DNA from: Lachnospiraceae bacterium
Lineage (GTDB): Bacteria > Bacillota > Clostridia > Lachnospirales > Lachnospiraceae
Length of the DNA stretch: 64,000 nt
Assembly: GCA_022792535.1 (NCBI GenBank)
Contig: JAAWBG010000057.1
Coordinates: forward strand, 1-64,000
Direction: 5' to 3'
Shown here: piece after piece, positions 34,473 to 44,651 of the stretch
Layout: every line of letters starts with the position of its first letter
Position numbering within the stretch: the first letter of the stretch is position 1
Notes under the pieces: generated by a model
Seen by the model: the letters and a program-made list of their open reading frames with translations, nothing else
Told to the model about the DNA's origin: nothing
Database searches by the model: none
Program-made: the position numbers and the translations under genes

Positions 34473-35572
34473 ACTGGTTCCTTCCTTTCCTCTGTATCGA
34501 TTGTCTCAATTTCCTTTCTGGACATACGGAAACATTCCATAATTTTAGGTGAAAATATTCCGCAGTCTCCGCCTAGGATCATATAATATGCCTCTTCTTT
34601 TGAATAAGAACGTTTGTATATACGTTCATTGACCAGTGCATGGTAGGCGTCCACCACTGATACAATCTGGGCAGAAATCGGTATCTCATCTCCTTTCAGC
34701 CCTTCTGGATATCCTTTTCCATCATAACGTTCATGGTGGTAACGGCAAATTTCCATACTTTTTTTATGGTAATCCAATGTCTGGATATCTTTCATCATTT
34801 TCATGATCTCACATCCTTTGGTGGTGTGAGATTTCATATACTCATTCTCTTCTTTCGTAAGCTTTGCCGGCTTGAAGAGCACATGATCTGAGATCAAAAG
34901 TTTCCCAATATCGCGTAAGGATGACAGTTCTGCAATAGCTTCTACATCCTCATCCGTCAATTTATATTCTGGATAATGGGCCTGTACTTTCCTGCCGATA
35001 ATCCTGCTGATCTCTCTTACCGTCTGTGTATTATCCTCAAATTCCGGATAATAATGTTCCAGAATATTACACACAATGTCAATCATTTTCTGACTGGACT
35101 TTTTCAGTTTTTCCGCCTGAAGCTTCATCACCGTATACTGTTTTCGCAAAAGTTGATTCTGCTCCTGTACCTTTTCTTCCATATGATTCTTATGCTGGTA
35201 CAATAAAATATTATTATCTACACGTTTTCTGATCACATCCCGATCAAAAGGCTTCCGTATCATGTCAGAAGCTCCCATTCCGATACATTTCTTCTCCGTC
35301 TCGATAGATTGCTCTGCAGTGACTACCAGCACTGGAATCTGATTCATCCAGCCTTTCTGTTTCATCACTTCCAGTACTTTGCCTCCGTCCTCGTCAGACA
35401 AATGCCAGTCTAACAGTACAATGGCTATTTCATCAAGCTCCTGTTCTAATATCTGTAAAGCGCTTTTGGTGCCTGCCGCTTCCAGTATCTGATAATCTTT
35501 ACGAAAAATCTCTGCCAAGATCATACGGTTGCTTTCCATATCATCTACGACTAATATTTTATGACGATTCAT
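34469..35572 (-). CDS. Response regulator with degenerate HD-GYP-like output domain
   Basis: The 367-residue protein has a receiver domain (residues 1-120) with phospho-acceptor Asp55 in VLLDWHLSDEDGG and Lys107 in RKPFD. A coiled-coil linker (130-165) and an HD-GYP-type domain follow. The GYP part is well kept (HHERYDGKGYPEGLKGDEIP). The metal-binding HD pair, normally LHDIGK, reads LRDIGK (Arg220-Asp221), and the earlier helix lacks the usual His (NTQTVREIS). It may therefore bind but not hydrolyse c-di-GMP. The ATG at 35572 follows AGGAGCAGG. It sits 12 bp after the FapA-like gene and overlaps hpt. Confidence 0.88.
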   Translation of the reverse strand: MNRHKILVVDDMESNRMILAEIFRKDYQILEAAGTKSALQILEQELDEIAIVLLDWHLSDEDGGKVLEVMKQKGWMNQIPVLVVTAEQSIETEKKCIGMGASDMIRKPFDRDVIRKRVDNNILLYQHKNHMEEKVQEQNQLLRKQYTVMKLQAEKLKKSSQKMIDIVCNILEHYYPEFEDNTQTVREISRIIGRKVQAHYPEYKLTDEDVEAIAELSSLRDIGKLLISDHVLFKPAKLTKEENEYMKSHTTKGCEIMKMMKDIQTLDYHKKSMEICRYHHERYDGKGYPEGLKGDEIPISAQIVSVVDAYHALVNERIYKRSYSKEEAYYMILGGDCGIFSPKIMECFRMSRKEIETIDTEERKEPV

Positions 35573-35584
35573 ACCTGCTCCTCC

Positions 35585-37705
35585 TTAATTCCGAAATACG
35601 CTTATTTCTTTGTGAGATAAACGCACTGTGACATTTTTAACAGAATTGGCTGAAGTCCACTGCATTCCATTCATCTGCACCACAGTTCCGGCATTCAGAG
35701 TACCATATACCATCAATTTCGCTTCATTCGCCTTACTTCTCTTGTCCTCCAGTTCTCTTGTCTTCTCCACCTGCTGCTCCATCTGTTTTCGCTTGATATA
35801 AGTTGCCTGCTCCACTTTCAGATACAGATCCATCTCATTCCGCACTTCCGGCGGATACTGTTTCTGGAGTTTTTTATAAGCTTCCTCAAATATGACTAAT
35901 TCTGACTGAAGCTTTTTCAGTTTTATTTCCTCTTCTTCCTCTTTCTCAATCATAGCCTTGCTGACACCAAGAAAAATATTGGTCATCAGGCCTGCCCGGT
36001 TTCCGATGTGATGAGCTTTCACTCCGTTTACCGCCGCTGTATTTCCTCCGATGATGGCTCCTTTATTTCCAGAAATAACAATCTCTTTCCCTGCAACCAT
36101 ATTGCTGTTCATCACATAATTTGCATAGATTCCTTCATTGGCTGTCAACGAAGCTCCTTCAAAAAACTTTCCGTGAATATCGCTGCCGGACTCTATCACT
36201 GCCAGGCCGCCGCCAGACACGCCATTCTTAATGACAACCCGCTTTCCACTCTGTAAATGTGCAGATTCTACATTTCCTTCCACAATCAATTCGTCCTTGG
36301 CCTGAATCACCACGCCGCTTCCCACATTTCCTCTGACCCAAATACTTCCGTTAAATCGAAGATTTCCTGTGGATATAGTCACCTCATTCACCACCAAAAG
36401 GGGTTGAATCGTGATTTCATTATTTTTCAATTCAATCTTGCCGGATTCCCGCGCAATATAGGTTTTCTTATCCTGAGAAAGAAGAAATCCTCTCCCTTTC
36501 AACATACGTTTTTCCTGTCCGCCCTGGGCTGGAAGTTCCGTACCTTCCACTGTTCTTCCTCCGATTCCCGGCTGGGCTTCATGATACACTGCAATCACCT
36601 GTCCGGCTTTTACCTGTTCAAAATATACCGTATTTTGGTAATCAATGGACCCATCTTTTCGTATAGCCGGAATCTGAGGAATACCTGTTCGGAAGAAAAA
36701 TTCATAATATCCATCTCTTCCTCGTTCTGGCCGCACGCCTTCCGCTGCCAAAAAACGGCTGGTTCCCTGTTCAGCCTCTTTCAGATACTTCTCTATATTA
36801 TCCTGCCGGATTCCAAATACAACATTCTCTTTCGCCAGCAGACGCATAATCTCATTCTTACTTTTGGACGCTCCCTTTTCTAAGGTAACGTATACCTCCA
36901 TTTTGTCCTGACTGACTGTCACCACACATTCTGACGCCTCTTTCGCCTGCTTTTCCAGCATTTCCATCTGGAGGTCTTCTATTCTGGGCTGATCGTCTGC
37001 CTGCTCCCTTAACTTCAGCCTCATCTGCTGCATCTCTCTGGCAGAATACATCAGACTTTGATAAGCAGACACATCCAGTCCTTCTTCCAATCCCAAACGA
37101 ATCTCCCGCATTTGCTGCCAGCGGTACAATTCCTTGGCATAAATTGACACATTCACACGACGTTCCAATCCCAGACGAATCTCCCGCATCTGCTGCCATC
37201 CAAAATGGATTTTAGCATAAATTGATACGTCCAACCCTTCTTCCAATCCCAGCCGGATTTCTCTCAGGGACTCCCCCAGAAATTCCTTGATCAAATAAGG
37301 CGTGAGATCCGCCTTATGTTCCAGTCCCAGTCGAATTTCTTCTAACTGATCTGGTTCATACCCTTCTTCAATATAAGAAAAAATATCCACATGTCTCTGT
37401 TTTGCCTTGCGGATTTGACGCAGATAGCCTGCTTCTAACTCCTGGTGTCTAGACAAATCTATTCCCTCTTTTAATCCTTTGCGGATCTGGCGCATTCGGT
37501 CATAGGAGATCTCCGGCTTGGCATAAACTGCTACGTCCAGCCCCCGTTCCAGTCCTTTTTTTATCTCATCCATCTGAAACCAATCATAATTCACCGAAGT
37601 ATACCAAGACACATCCAGTCCTTTTTCCAAGCCCTGCCGGATTTCTTCCATCTGTCCTTTGTCAAATCCCATCGATTCATATTTTCTGATCAGTTGACTG
37701 TTCAC
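35585..37705 (-). CDS. FapA/DUF342-family protein with N-terminal 25-residue repeats
   Basis: The 706-residue cytosolic protein begins with about eight tandem 25-residue repeats covering residues 10-225. Each follows the pattern MREIRLGLEEGLDVSIYAK with an aromatic or WQQ lead. The middle and C-terminal parts match DUF342/FapA: the N-lobe around GVRPERGRDGYYEFFF, then a beta-helix with GNLRFNGSIWVRGNV and NKGAIIGGNTAAVNG, and a Glu/Lys-rich coiled coil near the end. FapA proteins are linked to cell-surface or motility regulation, without a firm biochemical role. The GTG at 37705 is the best start, with AGAGGA upstream. It leads the operon with a response regulator and Hpt, so the repeat region may be a protein-docking scaffold. 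Confidence 0.85.
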   Translation of the reverse strand: MNSQLIRKYESMGFDKGQMEEIRQGLEKGLDVSWYTSVNYDWFQMDEIKKGLERGLDVAVYAKPEISYDRMRQIRKGLKEGIDLSRHQELEAGYLRQIRKAKQRHVDIFSYIEEGYEPDQLEEIRLGLEHKADLTPYLIKEFLGESLREIRLGLEEGLDVSIYAKIHFGWQQMREIRLGLERRVNVSIYAKELYRWQQMREIRLGLEEGLDVSAYQSLMYSAREMQQMRLKLREQADDQPRIEDLQMEMLEKQAKEASECVVTVSQDKMEVYVTLEKGASKSKNEIMRLLAKENVVFGIRQDNIEKYLKEAEQGTSRFLAAEGVRPERGRDGYYEFFFRTGIPQIPAIRKDGSIDYQNTVYFEQVKAGQVIAVYHEAQPGIGGRTVEGTELPAQGGQEKRMLKGRGFLLSQDKKTYIARESGKIELKNNEITIQPLLVVNEVTISTGNLRFNGSIWVRGNVGSGVVIQAKDELIVEGNVESAHLQSGKRVVIKNGVSGGGLAVIESGSDIHGKFFEGASLTANEGIYANYVMNSNMVAGKEIVISGNKGAIIGGNTAAVNGVKAHHIGNRAGLMTNIFLGVSKAMIEKEEEEEIKLKKLQSELVIFEEAYKKLQKQYPPEVRNEMDLYLKVEQATYIKRKQMEQQVEKTRELEDKRSKANEAKLMVYGTLNAGTVVQMNGMQWTSANSVKNVTVRLSHKEISVFRN

Positions 37706-37847
37706 TTGTTCCTCTTCTCCTCTATCATTTTATTTCCTATCTTTTAATTTTATGGTATAATCGCCAGACTGTCAATAAACAAATCTACCGTATAGAAAAA
37801 GAATTCTCATTACAAGGCCAAAACTCTCATGTAATTTCCTATTATGG

Positions 37848-37889
37848 CAAAAACAGGAACTGTAAAAGCTTTCGGCCTCTACAGTCCCT
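37848..37889 (-). terminator. Terminator of groESL
   Basis: On the minus strand AGGGACTGTA and TACAGTTCCT pair with one G-T, followed by GTTTTTG. It lies 67 bp past the groL stop. Confidence 0.75.
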
Positions 37890-37955
37890 ATCTTTTCTAA
37901 TAGTCTTATTTTCCTATTCTGCCAGATCGCAGATTTTTATATTCTTATCGGGGAA

Positions 37956-39629
<1,674 letters not shown>

Positions 39630-39652
39630 TTATACTTTCAGTCTGCCAGATT

Positions 39653-39952
<300 letters not shown>

Positions 39953-39997
39953 TTATTGAGTGATCTTTTCTATTCTATGTTTTATCTTTTTGGGTTA

Positions 39998-40024
39998 TTA
40001 GCACTCATTTATATCGAGTGCTAA
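39998..40024. promoter_or_regulatory. CIRCE operator (HrcA site)
   Basis: TTAGCACTC and GAGTGCTAA form a perfect 9-bp inverted repeat with a nine-base spacer, the canonical CIRCE element. It predicts HrcA repression of groESL with release on heat shock. hrcA itself is not in the window. Confidence 0.97.
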
Positions 40025-40038
40025 TTACTTATGTACCT

Positions 40039-40067
40039 AATTTAGCACTCTGCTTTTTCTTTGTCAA
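40039..40067 (-). promoter_or_regulatory. Sigma-A promoter of groESL
   Basis: On the minus strand a perfect TTGACA (40067-40062) and TAAATT (40044-40039) are separated by 17 bp. Transcription would start just ahead of CIRCE, so HrcA would block initiation or early elongation. Confidence 0.75.
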
Positions 40068-40118
40068 TATACATTTTCATATTTTATAAAAAGTTTAGAT
40101 TTTAAATTACCAGTTCAG

Positions 40119-40280
40119 CCAGACATAATGACAATAACTGTGACATGCTCGCATGGCTAAAGTTATTGTTATCTATGTCTGGAATGAGCGCCTCTTTATA
40201 AGCAAAGTTAGCACGTGAGGTATGCTCTGCCATACCTCGCTTGCGGGAAAGCACCGAAGGCGCCTTTGCAAATGGCGCGC
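40119..40280. repeat. Palindrome-rich segment between groESL and the C_GCAxxG gene
   Basis: No gene is seen. A large hairpin spans 40119-40182: outer arms CCAGACATA and TATGTCTGG, next arms ACAATAACT and AGTTATTGT, and a central CATGC/GCATG hairpin. A second hairpin, GAGGTATG and CATACCTC, lies at about 40217-40238. A GC-rich inverted segment with GGCGCC and GGCGCGCC follows to about 40280. No T-run is found, so it looks more like an inserted palindromic element than a terminator. Confidence 0.6.
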
Positions 40281-40328
40281 CTGAACTAGTATCCTTCCTG
40301 CTTGCGAATGCCGCATCTGAATCTGCTC

Positions 40329-40796
40329 CTACAGTGGATGCTCCTGAATATATTCTTCCATAATCGCCGCCGCCATTCCCACTAATTTTGCGCAGGGACG
40401 CTTTTTGTAGTATCCTTCTGTCCGCTGCTCTGGAACAGGTTCCTCTCTTTTCTGATTTAATCCCAGCAATTCCCGGCAGACAATGGAACCATTTTCTGCT
40501 TCAAATGCTTTTGCCAATTTCTGGACTCTCTCATAATGTTCTTTCTTTCCCTGAAAATCCTCTGGTTCCTCATAACCATATAAGATTCCGGCTGTCAAAA
40601 ACATTCCGCTGACCGTTCCGCAGACTTCCCGCAGCCGGCCCATTCCTCCGCCGAAAGAGGAGCTGAGCCTTGCCGCTGTCTTTTCATCTATCCCATGCAG
40701 ATCTGAAAAGGCCAGAAATACTGCCTGGGTACAATTATATCCTTTTAGAAAATTTTCTTCTGCAATTTTTCCATATTTGCTGTTTTCGCAATCCAT
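40329..40796 (-). CDS. C_GCAxxG_C_C family redox-type protein
   Basis: The 155-residue protein has the four spaced cysteine motifs that name the family: GYNCTQAVF, the glycine-rich FGGGMG with EVCGTVSG, the SIVCRELLG segment and RPCAKLVG. Members are small cytosolic proteins in anaerobes, often next to redox or metal genes, with no proven activity; disulfide or metal chemistry is likely. It starts at the ATG at 40796 with GAAAGGAA upstream and lies 22 bp past trmD, in the place where rplS often follows trmD. It may be the last gene of the rpsP operon. Confidence 0.85.
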   Translation of the reverse strand: MDCENSKYGKIAEENFLKGYNCTQAVFLAFSDLHGIDEKTAARLSSSFGGGMGRLREVCGTVSGMFLTAGILYGYEEPEDFQGKKEHYERVQKLAKAFEAENGSIVCRELLGLNQKREEPVPEQRTEGYYKKRPCAKLVGMAAAIMEEYIQEHPL

Positions 40797-40818
40797 CTAT
40801 ATTTCCTTTCTTCTATCG

Positions 40819-41541
40819 TCAAATCTCATTCAGCCATTTCCATTCTCTCTCTGTCAATTCTGCCTTCTCCAAAAGATCCGGCCGCCGCTCCTTTGTGAGA
40901 AGGATAGACTGCTGTCTGCGCCAGGTTTCAATATTTTTGTGATGTCCTGACAGCAAAACAAAGGGGACCTTTTTTCCATTCCATTCTTCCGGCCTGGAAT
41001 ATTGAGGATACTCCAATAGGTTCCCTTCAAAAGACTCCTTCATTCCAGACTCCTCATTCCCCAAAACTCCCGGCACCATACGGGAAACAGCGTCAACCAC
41101 CACCATAGCCGGCAGTTCTCCTCCTGTCAGCACATAATCCCCAATGGATATATGATCGGTTACAATCTCTTCCAACACCCGCTCATCAATCCCCTCATAG
41201 TGGCCGCACAACAGAACAATATCTTCTTCTTTTGCCAGATCTTTGGCTGTTTTCTGAGTAAATCTTGTTCCCTGAGGCGTCATATAGATACAGCGCGGCT
41301 TTTTTCCAATCCGTTCCACCACAGACTGCCACGCATCATAAACCGGCTGTGCCTGCATCAGCATTCCTGCCCCTCCGCCATAAGGATAATCGTCTACTTT
41401 TCCATATTTATTGACTGCATAATCACGAATATTAACTGCTTCTATCTGGAGCAGTCCCGCCTCAGAAGCTCTGCCGATGATACTGGTATTCAAACCATTC
41501 ATGACCATTTCCGGAAATAATGTCAATATATAAAAATTCAT
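40819..41541 (-). CDS. trmD: tRNA (guanine37-N1)-methyltransferase
   Basis: The 240-residue SPOUT enzyme methylates G37 of tRNAs reading CNN codons, preventing frameshifts. The N-terminal [10 protein letters not shown], the SAM-site knot [11 protein letters not shown] and [16 protein letters not shown] are all present. It starts 10 bp after rimM, within the usual rpsP-khpA-rimM-trmD order. Length is standard. Confidence 0.97.
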   Translation of the reverse strand: MNFYILTLFPEMVMNGLNTSIIGRASEAGLLQIEAVNIRDYAVNKYGKVDDYPYGGGAGMLMQAQPVYDAWQSVVERIGKKPRCIYMTPQGTRFTQKTAKDLAKEEDIVLLCGHYEGIDERVLEEIVTDHISIGDYVLTGGELPAMVVVDAVSRMVPGVLGNEESGMKESFEGNLLEYPQYSRPEEWNGKKVPFVLLSGHHKNIETWRRQQSILLTKERRPDLLEKAELTEREWKWLNEI

Positions 41542-41551
41542 AAAGCTCCTC

Positions 41552-42100
41552 TTAACTTTCTTCCAACAGCCCTGGCATCAGGTGTACCTGCATTTTTTTG
41601 GAATCCATATCTACCTTAAGAATACACTCCTTAATTGCAGGGAGCAGAACCTCCCCCTTCTTGTCAGTCACTTTCGAGCGGTAGGGAGAGTCTTCTTCTA
41701 CCTGTACCACATACACATCATTGGCCCCTGTCTGCAAAACATCTCGGACCACGCCCAGTACCTGCTGATCCTCTGTTTCCACTTCCACACCAATCAAATC
41801 TGCAATAAAATACTCGTCTTTTCCACATTTCACCGCCTGCTCTCTGGTGATCAGAAGACTTTTTCCCTTATACTTTTCTATCTCATTTATATGATCAATA
41901 CCTCTGAATTTTAAGATTACCAAGTTTTTAAAAAATTTCACCTGGCCGATTTCCAGTTCCATCTTTTCTTTTCCGGTATCCAGAAATACTTTTTTCAGTT
42001 TTTTAAAACGCATCGGGTCGTCTGTTGTGGGAAACACTTTTACCTCGCCGCGCACCCCATGGGTTGTGGTAATCACTCCCACCTGAAGTAAATCTTCCAT
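41552..42100 (-). CDS. rimM: 16S rRNA processing protein RimM
   Basis: The 182-residue protein begins [20 protein letters not shown] and contains the PRC-barrel region ([12 protein letters not shown]). It binds S19 and aids 30S head maturation. The start is the ATG at 42100 with GAAAGGAAA upstream. The frame stays open to 42250, but that extension is read through the palindromic element at 42168-42264 and has no ribosome site, so it is not coding. The gap of 174 bp to khpA is much longer than the other gaps in this operon. Confidence 0.95.
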   Translation of the reverse strand: MEDLLQVGVITTTHGVRGEVKVFPTTDDPMRFKKLKKVFLDTGKEKMELEIGQVKFFKNLVILKFRGIDHINEIEKYKGKSLLITREQAVKCGKDEYFIADLIGVEVETEDQQVLGVVRDVLQTGANDVYVVQVEEDSPYRSKVTDKKGEVLLPAIKECILKVDMDSKKMQVHLMPGLLEES

Positions 42101-42167
42101 AGTTTTCCTTTCTGCTTTCCTAATCTCGTCTGTCCCTGGCTTTTGCCTTAATGGAATCAGATGAAAA

Positions 42168-42264
42168 GAGGCTGCTGCAAAATGAATTTTCCTTATAACG
42201 TATCGTACCGATATTGTTTCTATCACAACCATACGTTGTAGAATCATCATTTTGCAACAACCCC
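42168..42264. repeat. Hairpin repeat family, copy 3, inside the ribosomal operon
   Basis: A 97-bp near-palindrome with outer arms GAGGCTGCTGCAAAATGA and CATTTTGCAACAACCCC. Read on the minus strand it aligns with the copy at 11513-11613 (GGGGTTGTTGCAAAAT, then ATTCTACAA and GTATGG). It separates khpA from rimM, so it either is transcribed as a large RNA hairpin or partly ends transcription there. Confidence 0.8.
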
Positions 42265-42274
42265 TTCCAGGATC

Positions 42275-42505
42275 CTACTGCATAATATCTACAATAACTT
42301 TCTTGTCGCTTTTCGCTGCTGCTGCTTTTACAACGGCACGGATCGCCTTTGCAATGCGTCCCTGCTTTCCGATTACCTTTCCCATATCTGCCTGGGCAAC
42401 ACGTAATTCTATCACAATGGATTTTTCGTTCTCAGTCTCTGTAACTGCAACTTCTTCAGGATAATCCACAAGTGCTTTCGCAATTACTTCTACTAATTCT
42501 TTCAT
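42275..42505 (-). CDS. khpA: KH-domain RNA-binding protein KhpA
   Basis: The 76-residue protein is a single KH domain with the GxxG loop in VIGKQGRIAKAIRAVV. KhpA pairs with KhpB/Jag to bind many RNAs and affects cell division and envelope growth in Firmicutes. It lies 18 bp after rpsP. The ATG at 42505 follows GTGAGGTGA. Confidence 0.95.
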   Translation of the reverse strand: MKELVEVIAKALVDYPEEVAVTETENEKSIVIELRVAQADMGKVIGKQGRIAKAIRAVVKAAAAKSDKKVIVDIMQ

Positions 42506-42523
42506 TACGTCACCTCACGAAGA

Positions 42524-42766
42524 TTATTTTTCGATACCGGCTGCCTTAAAGATCTTTCCTACTACTTCTGTAGGCTGAGCACCATTTGCCAGCCATTTTT
42601 TGGCTAACTCTTCATTTACATGAAATTCACTTGGATCTTTGGTTGGATCGTAAGTTCCAATTTCTTCAATAAATCTGCCGTCTCTTGGAGATCTGGCATC
42701 AGCTACAACGATTCTATAGAAAGGAGCTTTTTTCTGTCCCATTCTCTTCAATCTAATCTTTACCAC
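42524..42766 (-). CDS. rpsP: 30S ribosomal protein S16
   Basis: The 80-residue protein begins [20 protein letters not shown], the S16 signature, and carries [10 protein letters not shown] near the end. It is a structural protein of the 30S body. It follows ffh by 93 bp and has a strong AGGAGGTGAGA ribosome site before the ATG at 42766. Confidence 0.98.
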   Translation of the reverse strand: MVKIRLKRMGQKKAPFYRIVVADARSPRDGRFIEEIGTYDPTKDPSEFHVNEELAKKWLANGAQPTEVVGKIFKAAGIEK

Positions 42767-42859
42767 TACGTCTCACCTCCTGATTCTTATCATTTTTATT
42801 CTATATTGGTAATCAAAACGAGGATATTCTTCGTTCTGTTACTCACTTTTATAAAACTT

Positions 42860-44218
42860 CTAAAATCCAAAGGGCATCTTAAATCCGCCGCCTCTTCGTT
42901 TTCCCTTGCCGCCCATTAGAGCCGGCATCTGCTTCATCATCTTCCTGCTCTGTTCAAACTGCTTCACCAGGCGGTTTACCTCGCTGATATCCACTCCCGC
43001 TCCCTGGGCAATTCTGCGCTTGCGGCTGACATTCAAAATAGAAGGGTTAGACCTCTCTTTGGGAGTCATGGAATATATAATTCCTTCGATTCTGGCCATC
43101 TTTTTCTCATCCATGGCGTTCTCTATCTCTGCAATCTGAGCGCCGCCGATTCCAGGCATCATGCCAAGCAGGCTGGAAATGCCTCCCATTTTCTTCATCT
43201 GGTTCATGGACTCTAAATAGTCGTCAAAACCAAATTCTGCCTTTTTCATCTTCTGTTCCAGTTCTCTGGCCTTATCTTCATCAATGGTTTCCTGGGCTTT
43301 TTCAATTAACGTCAGCACATCTCCCATGCCCAGAATACGATTGGCCATACGATCTGGATAAAACTGTTCCAAATCGGAGAGCTTCTCTCCCATACCTACG
43401 TATAAGAGGGGCTTGCCTGTCACTGCCCGGATAGACAAAGCGGCTCCGCCTCTGGTATCGCCATCTAATTTTGTCAGGATCACACCGTCAATTCCAATCT
43501 TTTCATCAAAGGTGGAAGCCACATTCACTGCATCTTGTCCTGTCATGGCGTCTACCACCAGAATCGTCTGAAATACTTCTACCTGTTCTTTGATCTCTTG
43601 GAGTTCCTGCATCATCTCTTCATCTACATGAAGGCGTCCTGCGGTATCTAAAATCACCACATTGCAGCCTTTGGACTTGGCATGTTCTATGGCTGCCTTT
43701 GCAATATTGGCCGGCTTGTGGCTGTCTCCCATGGAAAATACTTCCACACCCTGCTTTTCTCCGTTGATCTGAAGCTGTTGGATGGCTGCAGGCCGATAAA
43801 CGTCGCAGGCTGCCAGTAAAGGTTTCCTGCCCTTCTGCTTCAGCTTTCCAGCAATCTTTGCAGTGGTAGTGGTTTTACCTGCACCCTGGAGGCCCGCCAT
43901 CATAATCACGGTAATCTCACCGCCTGGTTTTAACCCTATCTCTGTGGTCTCGGAACCCATCAAAGACACTAGCTCTTCATTTACAATTTTTATCACCATC
44001 TGCCCAGGATTCAGTCCGTTCATTACATCCTGTCCCACTGCCCGTTCCTGCACAGATTTCACAAACTGCTTCACTACCTTAAAGTTAACATCTGCTTCCA
44101 GCAGGGCAAGTTTGACTTCCTTTAAGGCCCTTTTCACATCTTCTTCCGTCAAAAGTCCTTTGCTTCGCAAAGATTTGAATACATTCTGTAGTTTTTCGGA
44201 TAAGCTGTCAAATGCCAT
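42860..44218 (-). CDS. ffh: Signal recognition particle protein Ffh
   Basis: The 452-residue GTPase has the N domain, the G domain with GLQGAGKTTTTAKIAG, DTAGRLHVDEE and TKLDGDTRGG, and the methionine-rich M domain that binds SRP RNA and signal peptides. It delivers nascent membrane proteins to FtsY. It begins two bases after the ylxM stop (44220), the classical ylxM-ffh pair. Standard length. Confidence 0.98.
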   Translation of the reverse strand: MAFDSLSEKLQNVFKSLRSKGLLTEEDVKRALKEVKLALLEADVNFKVVKQFVKSVQERAVGQDVMNGLNPGQMVIKIVNEELVSLMGSETTEIGLKPGGEITVIMMAGLQGAGKTTTTAKIAGKLKQKGRKPLLAACDVYRPAAIQQLQINGEKQGVEVFSMGDSHKPANIAKAAIEHAKSKGCNVVILDTAGRLHVDEEMMQELQEIKEQVEVFQTILVVDAMTGQDAVNVASTFDEKIGIDGVILTKLDGDTRGGAALSIRAVTGKPLLYVGMGEKLSDLEQFYPDRMANRILGMGDVLTLIEKAQETIDEDKARELEQKMKKAEFGFDDYLESMNQMKKMGGISSLLGMMPGIGGAQIAEIENAMDEKKMARIEGIIYSMTPKERSNPSILNVSRKRRIAQGAGVDISEVNRLVKQFEQSRKMMKQMPALMGGKGKRRGGGFKMPFGF

Positions 44219-44219
44219 C

Positions 44220-44564
44220 TTATAACTCCTCTAATATCTCATTGGAAATAGCTTCGATCTCTGCCATTACCACTGTCTCTTTCTGATCCTGATAATTCCG
44301 GCTGAGGTTCTGGATTCTGGTAACTTTTTCCTTCGTGTTGAGAAAACGTTCCAGAAGATGCAGCTTCTCTTCATATCCCTCTAAAGTTCTGTCACAGCGT
44401 CTGATCAGATCGTGTACGCCCTGGCGGCTGATTCCCTCTTCTTTTGCGATCTCGCTTAAAGACAGATCATCCAGCACAAAATCTTCATAAATACTTCTCT
44501 GATGCTCTGTGAGCAGTTCTCCATAAAAATCATAGAGATAGGTCTGCATTACTTTCTTCTCCAT
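44220..44564 (-). CDS. ylxM: YlxM, SRP-associated helix-turn-helix protein
   Basis: The 114-codon gene encodes a short sigma-70-region-4-like helix-turn-helix protein ([17 protein letters not shown], then [23 protein letters not shown]). YlxM modulates SRP GTPase or RNA assembly in Firmicutes. The start is the ATG at 44564 with AAGGTG seven bases upstream; an upstream in-frame ATG at 44585 lies within the promoter. It is the first gene of ylxM-ffh-rpsP-khpA-rimM-trmD. Confidence 0.9.
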   Translation of the reverse strand: MEKKVMQTYLYDFYGELLTEHQRSIYEDFVLDDLSLSEIAKEEGISRQGVHDLIRRCDRTLEGYEEKLHLLERFLNTKEKVTRIQNLSRNYQDQKETVVMAEIEAISNEILEEL

Positions 44565-44580
44565 TTCAATCACCTTGAGT

Positions 44581-44609
44581 ATCATACTATAAAAAAAGCA
44601 AGGTGTCAA
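44581..44609 (-). promoter_or_regulatory. Promoter of ylxM-ffh, with its -35 inside the ilvA terminator
   Basis: On the minus strand a perfect TTGACA (44609-44604) and TATGAT (44586-44581) are 17 bp apart. TTGACA is in the downstream arm of the terminator hairpin, so promoter and terminator share bases. The leader would be only about 10-12 bases. Confidence 0.75.
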
Positions 44610-44630
44610 GTATTTTTTCTTGACACCTTG
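44591..44630. terminator. Bidirectional-looking terminator of ilvA
   Basis: CAAGGTGTCAAG (44599-44610) and CTTGACACCTTG (44619-44630) form a 12-bp perfect stem around an eight-base loop. On the minus strand seven T residues follow. Confidence 0.9.
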
Positions 44631-44651
44631 TTTTTCCTAAGCTGTTAGTCT

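Noticed and set aside
36257-36883. 208-codon plus-strand open frame opposite the FapA-like gene
   Set aside because: Antisense shadow of a conserved domain.
40041-40050. Second CIRCE element near groESL
   Set aside because: Only one half-site (TTTAGCACTC) is present; no inverted partner.
42101-42250. Longer RimM start at 42250
   Set aside because: The extension is translated palindrome, lacks a ribosome site and has no RimM-like sequence; ATG at 42100 is well supported.
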